Source of the DNA: Rhabdophis nuchalis
Taxonomy: Eukaryota > Chordata > Lepidosauria > Squamata > Natricidae
DNA: 64,000 nt
NCBI GenBank assembly: GCA_039707465.1
Contig: CM077644.1
Coordinates: forward strand, 188,666,462-188,730,461
Direction of reading: 5' to 3'
Position numbers and translations under genes: made by a program. A model generated the notes under the pieces. That model worked only from the letters and a program-made list of their open reading frames with translations, was not told the DNA's origin and did no database searches. This document shows positions 56,200-64,000 of the stretch, piece after piece. Position 1 is the first letter of the stretch, and every line of letters starts with the position of its first letter.

Positions 56200-56905
56200 C
56201 TATGATACAAAATACCCAATGTAATCTTAGCCATTCATCATTGTTTTAAAATCATATTAAAATTCAACCATCACTATCCATACACAGTGACGCTGTTCCA
56301 ACAAATCTAGACAAATCATTTTGCTTTCTAAAGAGAAAAGCCTGTTAACTGTGGGGCAGTTAACTGGATCACCCATGCTGAACAAACATTACCAATAATT
56401 TATCTATTGAATTTCCTATGGGTAAAAAGGATGGGTGAGAGCTAGTTCTTGAATTGATAAGAAGTCTAGTAATTGCTTCCAAAACAACAAAAGAGAAAAG
56501 CCTCTTCCCCTTTATACAGAAAGGGAATAAGAAAAAAAAAACACCATATCTTATTAATTTAGACTTTCTAAAGAAAGTCTAAATTTCTACTGGAAAGTCT
56601 ATGTTCTAGTCAAAACTGCCACCAGAAACCTGATAGAGGGATAGAAACTGAATAAATCTTCTTTATCTTCTAGTTAAATATCATTCAAGTTTAGGGTCAT
56701 TGAGAAAGTTGATGGAGCTGCTAACCAATTTTGATTTACTGTATTCCCTAGGAAAATCAAGAGCCATCATCTCTTAAGAGGCTGCCTTAGGTCTGACTTC
56801 AGTTTCAAAGGAAAAGGAAAGAATCAACATATAATAATACAGTAAGGCAAAACATTAATCTCTACATATATTGAAACTCAGGATTTTGAAGCCAATAATG
56901 TACTA
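56200..56905. other. No recognised element
   Basis: Includes the second copy of the GGGGCAGTTAACTGGATCAC segment and a small palindrome (12-bp stem) at 56,559-56,584. Otherwise nothing. Confidence 0.45.
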
Positions 56906-56914
56906 GAGTCAATT

Positions 56915-57080
56915 CAATGTAGTGGTTAAGATATCAGGCCAAAAACTGGGAGACCCTTGAATTCTAGTCTTGCTTTAGGTGCAAAGCCAGATGGGTGACT
57001 TTGGGCCTGGCCCTTTTCTTCAGCCGTAAGAATCAAGCAATAGCAAACCATTTTTTCCTAATGACAACCTTGCAAACAAG
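56915..57080 (+). mobile_element. tRNA-derived squamate SINE
   Basis: AATGTAGTGGTTAAGATATC, then TGAATTCTAGTCTTGC (B-box-like), GATGGGTGACTTTGGGCC and GCAATAGCAAACCATTTTTT follow the SINE order at 17,063. Confidence 0.7.
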
Positions 57081-57084
57081 GCTA

Positions 57085-57980
57085 CATGTTTGCATAATAA
57101 CACTTTGTGATACAACTGCTGAATTGACTTAACAGTTTATTTCACTGGATACAGAGAAGACTTTAAATATGGTTCAGTTTAAATTTCTAAATCATGGCTT
57201 AGCTAAATATGGGTTTCCTCTTATGTTTATAAATTGGATCAAAATGTATTCCAACCATTCTTTGGGAATTATTTAATAACATTAATTATAAATGTGATTA
57301 TTACAAATGTAATAATGAGTTATTACAAATGAACTATTTTTTTACCCATTAATATGCTTTGAAGAATGTATTATGACTGTCCTTTATATTTCTATCATGT
57401 TTAATATGATTTTGTAGCTTGATGCATTTTATCAGAGTTAATAAAATTTTGGGTATAAAGATGACAGAATGGAATATGAATTATTATTGTATGCTAATAA
57501 TATTTTATACATTATCAATAATTATCTATGTTTTTATCATAGTTTATGAATATAAAACAACAGCTTGATATCAGATTGTTTTTAAACATATTATAAGTGG
57601 CTGTGAGAATAACCTTAAGGAACAAGAAGAGCTACAACCAAGTCAATGGCCAGATAAGAGAAATCTGAGACCACAGCTGGAATGTAATTTGAGAAAGTAT
57701 CTCAGCCACGACTCTCCCTAATTCTCTTGAATTTGAAAGGCAGGGAAAGGAAAGATGCATTTAGTCTTCCAAGATTCTGTTACTAGAGGTGTGGTGGCCT
57801 AATGGTTAAGATGCTGGGTTTGTCAACTAAAAGGACCTCCTTCACCTCTGCTGTTTAACCTTTACAGGAAGTTACTGGATGAGTTCATCTGTTGGCATGG
57901 GATGAGGATAGGATAATCTTAACCTGATACCTAGAAGTTGTTAAGAATAAATCAGAAAAACAGACTCAAACGAAGTATTC
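57085..57980. other. No recognised element except a SINE-head stub
   Basis: A short GTGGCCTAATGGTTAAGATG tRNA-like stub lies at about 57,790-57,835. The rest is AT-rich and unassigned. Confidence 0.45.
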
Positions 57981-58099
57981 TGTGTTCTGACCCCCCCTTT
58001 CTCCAACTAACATAAGACTGGCTGCCTGCCACTAACTCTCTTGCCTAAATGACTCTGAACAGATACGAAGCTTCCTAACTCGACTAGACACAAACCTGA

Positions 58100-58460
58100 A
58101 AATCAACACGAATAAACACAAACCTAGGAATCCAATGTTGTTCTCTGCAAGGCCTTTCTTAGCAAAGGCTTCCTTTTAAACCCTCTTGGGAGGGGCCAAT
58201 CATTAGGCAGCTGGGACTAATTCAAATCCTTCGAGTTCGCTTCTGATGCAATTGAAGCCTCCTTTTTTCAGCCCTTCTCAATCTAGCATCAGGGACAAAC
58301 TGGCCTTGATCCTCCCCACTACTCCAAGACCCAGGTGCCTCCTGATTACCAGCCGGGCTCTCTGCTCTCTCAAGATCGCCCTCCTCCTCCAGAGCAGACT
58401 CATAGGACTCCTCACTAGAGGAATCCATCAGCAGCTCATCCGGAGCTGGCTAGGCCACAA
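58100..58460 (-). mobile_element. Possible LTR-retroelement fragment with acidic open frame
   Basis: A minus-strand frame (58,222-58,428) encodes a Ser/Glu-rich start (MDSSSEESYESALEEEGDLE) and a basic end (RRAEKRRLQLHQKRTRR). It is followed by TAATTGGCCCCTCCC-like sequence that I associate with squamate LTRs. No gag, protease or RT motif is seen. It could equally be an unknown short gene; repeat origin is favoured but weakly. Confidence 0.3.
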
Positions 58461-58569
58461 CAGTAGAGTAACTGTGGAGTCAAAGGCCAATTGCATGTGA
58501 AGATAGTTGCATCTGGCTGAAGTCATAGTTTTCCAGCTTGCAATCTGGGTATCTGTCTGAATTCCTTGA

Positions 58570-59085
58570 ATAGCAGGTGAAGATCATGATCACAAGGGCC
58601 TTTGCACAGTTACTTCTGATGTACCAATCACAGTCATTCATGGTCAGTCAAGCCTTGTGATCTTGTAACTGGATTAGTGCAATGTGTCTATCTGGGCTGT
58701 CCTTAAGACCATTTGAAAGCTTCAGCTGATGCACTTGGGAGTCAGAATAATAACGGGCATATGACACCACTGCTTTGTGACCTGCATTGGATGCCAGTTG
58801 CTATGGGGTACAATGCAAAACACTAGTCATCCCATTTAAAGCTCTACATGGTTCAAGGCCTAAATTATTACCAACAAGCTCTGGATTAATTCTACCTCTC
58901 TCCCATAGGAACTGGGAGAGATTTGCTAAGGGTCCCTTCACCATAATCAGGCCTTCTCAATTATGGCTGTGCTTCTGTAAGGCAATGGGTCACATAAGAC
59001 CAGGGGCACTCCAATACCAATGGTCACTCCATCCGTGTTTGTTTTCCAAAGAACTTTGAAGATATTTGGGACAATGAAGACATTT
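58570..59085 (+). mobile_element. Decayed L2-like LINE C-terminal region
   Basis: Broken translation includes FAQLLLMYQSQ, LDASCYGVQCKTLVIPFKAL then LHGSRPK and a proline/leucine-rich tail. This follows the L2 order (LHWLPV, F.VL...FKALHG.GP.YL...L). Many stops and frameshifts; an older or different L2 subfamily. Confidence 0.6.
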
Positions 59086-59089
59086 CATA

Positions 59090-60990
59090 ATTGGAGACCC
59101 TTCATTTGTGCATTATGTGAATTAACGTGCCTCATAGGGAAGCAAGTTCACTAATTAGAAGCAGATATTTTCTTAATTAGAATCAATCTAATATTCTTCC
59201 AACAGGATTGAAGGTTTCTTTGGAGATATATGAAGATTGAAGCTTTTCATATTGCTTGAATTCTTTTAAATACTTTAGAATAATTATCCCAAGAAATATT
59301 CCCCAGTTTAAAGAGCTATTTCAAAAAGTTTATCTGAGTATAATATTGATTTTAATACATGGTTAAAAATGCCTGTGGGGAAGAATAAATTATTAATATG
59401 GATGTCACTCCAACTTTGCTGCAAATTCGTAGATAGGTTGCTATATTAATATCAGCCAGCACTTTCAACATATTGATAAGATAGTGAGAACAGGTTTTTT
59501 TTAATAGAGTAGATAGACTCAAGGGTTTTCTTTATCAAAATAGCTTCCTTATAAAGAATATTTTAACTTTGTTATTATTGGATTTATATTTGAGCTTTGC
59601 TTCTTTGTGGAATGAAAAATGATTTCTTTTTTTATGACTCATAGAAGCACATTTATAAATACAGCTGGATTATAATAGGCTAGCATTATTCTTTTCCCCC
59701 CCTTTTCTTCAGGGCACACTTAGAAGAATCAGGAGCACATCTGTTGTAAATGCATTTTGTTACATAAAGTAGATTTTGACAAAAAAAAATCATAAATGAG
59801 CGGGTCATCTTGCCCTAACCTAGCAAAGCCAAAACTCTTGCCTTGGAATTAGATTTTCTCCAAATCGTGTGATTCCCCCCCCCCCCCCCCCCCCAATTAA
59901 ACGTAGGCAAAGACATTGTAAAAAGTAGCTGCGCTGTGGCCTTACTTTAAGGAATTAACTCAGTTGGGTAATTGAATTCAGCTTGCCTATAGTTCTTGGT
60001 GGTTTAAATATGGTATTCCTGCTTCTCAAAATGCTTTGGGACAGTTGCTAAACAACCTCGGTGTTTCATCTAAAGCTGTTTTGTATTAGGTGAGGTTGGA
60101 GTAATCTTCCCATTGTTACTTTGCTCTATCTAATCCATCCAGCTGCTTTGAGGGTGCTGTTGTTTTTCAAACTTGAGCTTTATAAAGTAACATCTCATAG
60201 TAAATAATGTGCCTGACTCCTTGTGCTGCAGATTGTGGGAGTGTGAAATGTTGTATGTCAGCAGGAAAAGAAAAACATAACCAAGGGTGGCAAAGAGGAA
60301 TTTGGCCAGCTTGAGCTTCTTATGACTAATAAAGTCTGGAGGAAGCACAGCTTGCATCCAGGGCAGAACTCTTGATTTGAAGGGAGGCACAGACAATACG
60401 CAGCAACAAACAGTACATCTATTCCTAACATGATTTGCAAGCAACTTATTTAAAAATCGCTTGTTTTGGAAGGGAGATTTGCACCGAGCACATCCATGAT
60501 AATCAGTTCACTTGCTGATAAACTTAAAATAAATTTCCTAAGCAAATAAACACGTTTAATTAATTTGGATCCCATTATAAGAATCTATTAAGGCAATTGG
60601 AATCAAAGAAGATCTCACTTTATCCTGTTACTTTCCTTTTTTGTCTATTTCTCTTTTTCTAAAAAAACAAAACCCAAACCCTTCTGAATTTAGGAAGTCA
60701 TGCAGACAATGATGATAAAAGATGCTCTACAAGTAGAATCAGGGAGGAAGTTGATGAAATTATCTTGATCTTTACACATTATGAAGCTTTTAAATATAAT
60801 AATGGTTGCAAACTGGAATTCCTCTCTATTACTTAAGAAAGCGGTATGGAAACAAACTAGTGGTAATGAGAAAAAGCAATAACTTTTTTAGATAGCTGTG
60901 GCTGACGGAGAAAGTTGAAAGCTGAAAGAAATATGCTTGGTGGGGATTTGATTCCATTTTACAGATAATAGCATTGCACTTTTATTTCTT
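59090..60990. other. No recognised element apart from a poly-C run
   Basis: AT-rich DNA. A 20-base C run lies at 59,875-59,894. A 104-codon minus frame at 60,130-60,444 shows no domain. Confidence 0.45.
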
Positions 60991-60994
60991 ACAT

Positions 60995-61123
60995 CATGGG
61001 TGTCAAACTTGCCGCTTCACATTGCCGTCCCGTGACGTATTGCAACTTTCCCCCCTTTGCGGAACTGGGTGGGGCCTGCGCATGACGCATCTAGCCCGTG
61101 AGCCGCCAGTTTGACACCCCGTG
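60995..61123. mobile_element. hAT-type MITE of the GTGTCAAAC family
   Basis: It starts CATGGGTGTCAAACTTGCCG and ends CCAGTTTGACACCCCGTG. The interior GCGGAACTGGGTGGGGCC, CATGACGCATCTAGCCCG matches 8,687-8,806. The flanks (tcttacat / tcattttt) no longer match well. Confidence 0.8.
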
Positions 61124-61129
61124 TCATTT

Positions 61130-62945
61130 TTACTAATATGAAGTCTATGCTCCTTCTGTTTTCTTCTTTTCTTCTCCTTGTCCCACCAAGACAAGAAATG
61201 GCTTTCTTCTATGTTAGCAATGAACAATTTGGTTTTGCTGATCATACTGATACTTAATCAGTGTTGGGTAGTAATGGGTGATGGTACTTCTTTTGTGAAG
61301 GTTACATTAATTTTCTGAGGCTGTAATGATCTTTTTCTTTTCTTGGCCAGCCATACTATCAAGCCGTTTCTTTAATGGATGTTGCACATCTAACCCTTAA
61401 CAGCTGGAAGAAAAATAGTTTTGCTAATAGCCAATGCAAGATTAGGCTTTGCATTCAAAGTAGATCTGAAAAATTAAGTAGTGAAAGAAAGCATTAGACT
61501 CTTTAATTGCACCAAGCTTATCATAAACAGCTGTATATTTTTAGATCAGATTAAAGCATAACTATGCTTCAACTATGCTTAGGTAATATATTTTTAAAAT
61601 CAACATTTAAAACCAGAAATTCATCCCTATTCTCTGTCTCTAAAGTTATTACTTAATGTTCTATTTGAGAACACAAATTTAATGTTTAATAAAAAAGAAC
61701 CATGTTTGCAGGAAAAATAAGACTTTTTAAATGTTACCTTGAAGTTCAGCTATTTAGAATATACTACAGACGACTGGTGATGCATTTCAGTGATATTTTC
61801 TTCTCTCTAAAGAGAAACCCAGTGATCATATGTGGATTGATCGTTTTGGTTTTAACATTTTTTAAAGAAGAAAGAGAAAGCAAGACAAATATGGATACTT
61901 TTCATTTAACAAAGAACACTTTTCATGACACCATTTGTGGTTGATCTGCCATTGTGCAATTGATCACGTTGGAATGTCTGTTTCTGCAGTTACATGGTTC
62001 TGCATGGTTTGTTTTCCTGCTTTATGTATGATGAGAGCAAAAAGCCTGTGTTGGAAACTTTGGCCAGTCAAAAGGGACATTTTTCACTTTCTGATAAATT
62101 AAATCTGCAATTTTTGGACTTAACTATGTCCTTATTTCAACTCTCTATTATTTATCTTTGCTACAATGAGATTTTTGTGGAATTTTCCCCTGATTATCCA
62201 TGTTCCATTATAAAGCTTTGGAAGATACAAGTTCCTCAAAAAAATGATGGGTGATCGTACCTTCAATTCCAGATCATGTGGTGGCAAGCCAGAGTTCAAC
62301 TGAATTAAGGAATTCAGATAGAAAATGAGTTGTGTTATTTCCATCACTGATAGCATTGAAAGGGCAATATTTTTTCATCATTCCAGGGAAGCCTCTAATG
62401 CAATGGAATTGACTTTTCTTATTTTCTCATTTTATTGAGGGAAACCAAGATAGACTTATTTGAAAACAGGCAAGATTGTCAAATGCTAGGTAGATGAAAT
62501 CTATACATTCTTCTAAAGTTCTTGCTGGCAGAACCTTATCTACAAATAATCATTTTGATTTTTCTGAATGTTGCCTTCTCCAGCATCCAATAAGAACCCA
62601 GAATATCTTTTTTCTCCCTCCCTCAATATCATGTTTCTGTTCAACCGAAACCTGACAAAGTTTCTACAGAAGTATCGTTTTTTTTCTTATGCATGACTTC
62701 TCCACATCAGCATCATTTTATCTTTCTTAGAAATGTCAGAATTAGTTAGTTTGCCTATCTTGATGAAAATATTATGATTGGAATTTTTTCACGAATATAA
62801 TACAAGAAGTTTGCTATGTGAAAAATTAAATTATCATTCTGACAATACAGAAAATGGAAGATTCAGTATGAAAATATCTACAATTACTTGCCCTTAAATT
62901 TATCCATTTTTGAAAACAATGTGTGTGCTAACTTTCTACTAACAC
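61130..62945. other. No recognised element
   Basis: AT-rich; open frames of 80-86 codons have no recognised motifs. Confidence 0.45.
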
Positions 62946-62948
62946 GAA

Positions 62949-63430
62949 AAAGAGTCAGTTTGGTCTAGTGGTTAAGGCACCAGTCTAGAAACTGGGAGAC
63001 TATGAGTTCTACTCCAGTGGTGGGTTCCTACCGGTTCGGACAAACCAGTAGTGGTTTGGCGGCCTGAGTCGCTGGAATTGGCAGCGATCCAGACCTGCCA
63101 CGCCCCCAAACCAGTCTGCCAGCAGTGCCATAGGCGCCACCATCTTGTTTTTGGCTTCTGTGCATGCGCAGAAGCATTTTTATACTACTGCGCATGCACA
63201 CACAGTGTGCATCAAGCATGTGTGCATGCGCTGTACAACCACAAGTGAACCGGCAGTAGTGGCTGCCGGAACTCACCTCTGTTCTACTCCCATGTTAGGC
63301 ATGAAAGCTGGCTGAGTGACTTTGGACCAATCACTCTCTTCCAAGCCAACCCACTTCACAGGGTAGTTGTAGGAAAAATAGGATGTAGAAGGAATATTAT
63401 GAGTGTTTTCTGCCTTGACCTATTTATAAA
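62949..63430 (+). mobile_element. Sauria-type SINE, interrupted by a hAT MITE
   Basis: Head GTCAGTTTGGTCTAGTGGTT and CTGGGAGACTATGAGTTC precede the insertion. After it, GGCATGAAAGCTGGCTGAGT, CCAACCCACTTCACAGGG and CTGCCTTGACCTATTTATAA complete the SINE. Removing 63,015-63,281 and one duplication copy rejoins the SINE body. Confidence 0.85.
63015..63281. mobile_element. hAT-type MITE nested in the SINE
   Basis: It starts CAGTGGTGGGTTCCTACCGG and ends GCCGGAACTCACCTCTG. An exact 8-bp duplication ttctactc flanks it (63,007-63,014 and 63,282-63,289). The interior TTTTTGGCTTCTGTGCATGC is shared with 47,527-47,775. Confidence 0.95.
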
Positions 63431-63439
63431 AATAATAAT

Positions 63440-64000
63440 GGTGAGATTAAAAAGACCTTTAGCATCATAGTTGCAAAAGTCAAGAAATAAAAAACAGTAC
63501 TGTGCAACAGTCAACTCTGACAATTTCTAAAGATTTCAAAAAGTTGCTGTGCAAATCAGGAAGGTATGCCAAGGTCAGAGAGGGTGCATGGAGTGCACAA
63601 GAAGTGTTGCATGAGTTGAGGGAGACATGCAGGGGGCAGTACAGGTCAGAGAAGACATGGGAGGCGGCACAGGTCAGGACAGTACACAATTGGTGGTATG
63701 GGCTGGGAAGAGTCTGTGGAAGTTCCTTTCTTCCTTCCCAGCAGACAGGTAAATGGCTGCTGTTGGGTGAGAGAGGAAGTGAGGGATTGCAAGATTGGCT
63801 GGGAAATTTTCACAGAAAATTGAAAATGAAGATCATAGGACTGCAGTGGCAGCTTGGCAGCGCACAACCGCCACCAGCAGTACAAGCAGCCACAATTTCC
63901 CCAATTTTAATTCCCTTGGGAGTTACGTGTCCCGAATTTTAGACACATTCTGTGATTTAGTTCATTTGAGGTTCAAAAATGGTTGTCCTATGATGCACAA
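63440..64000. other. Unassigned end of window
   Basis: A 146-codon plus frame (63,502-63,942) has no recognised domain; its GGGAGGCGGCACAGGTCAGG-type content suggests an unclassified repeat. Start and stop have no gene-like context. Confidence 0.35.

Noticed and set aside
63502..63942. 146-codon plus frame near the window end
   Set aside because: No motif, low-complexity GGCA-rich content suggesting a repeat; not supported as a gene.

Overview
The window looks like nuclear DNA of a squamate reptile, most likely a snake. The reasons are vertebrate-style GT-AG exons, heavy loads of L2, CR1 and RTE/BovB-type LINE fragments, tRNA-derived squamate SINEs, many short hAT-type inverted-repeat elements with 8-bp target duplications, and long tetranucleotide arrays including a (GATA)n tract. 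Nothing in it is bacterial or viral in layout: there are no operons, no ribosome-binding sites and no CRISPR array.

Only one protein-coding gene is readable. It is the 3' part of a glutaredoxin-like gene, the homologue of human C5orf63, on the plus strand. One internal exon (1030-1086) carries a CPLC thioredoxin-fold motif. The terminal exon (6071-6250) carries the Ile-Pro-Val cis-proline segment and the stop, followed by a 3' UTR with AATAAA near 6408. The 5' exon(s) lie left of the window.

A second transcription unit probably starts at a CpG-rich island at about 13.70-14.36 kb. A noncoding first exon there could end at a strong donor site (14261, GTGAGT). No coding exon is seen from there to 64 kb, so the rest of the window may be a very long first intron. 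From remembered vertebrate gene order a MARCHF3-like or MEGF10-like gene is possible, but the sequence does not decide this.

The rest is repeats. The longest mobile element is a 5'-truncated L2 LINE (about 9.80-12.37 kb) whose reverse-transcriptase frame has two premature stops after 10,441. A composite locus at 24.65-27.47 kb combines a variable-unit minisatellite, three CR1 3' fragments (the last two in a 397-bp direct duplication) and a nested hAT element. A LINE at 31.6-33.2 kb is split by a GC-rich 746-bp hAT-type element. About fifteen short hAT-like elements are scattered from 8.5 to 63.3 kb. Most have the dinucleotide TA at the centre of the 8-bp target duplication, and four are 135-bp near-perfect hairpins of identical architecture. 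Regions with nothing recognised are stated as such.

I did not find a clearly new biological system. The best leads are the constant-architecture hairpin elements, the TA-centred hAT insertions, the composite minisatellite/CR1 locus, a perfect 36-bp-stem hairpin at 50.2 kb, and the orphan CpG-island promoter.
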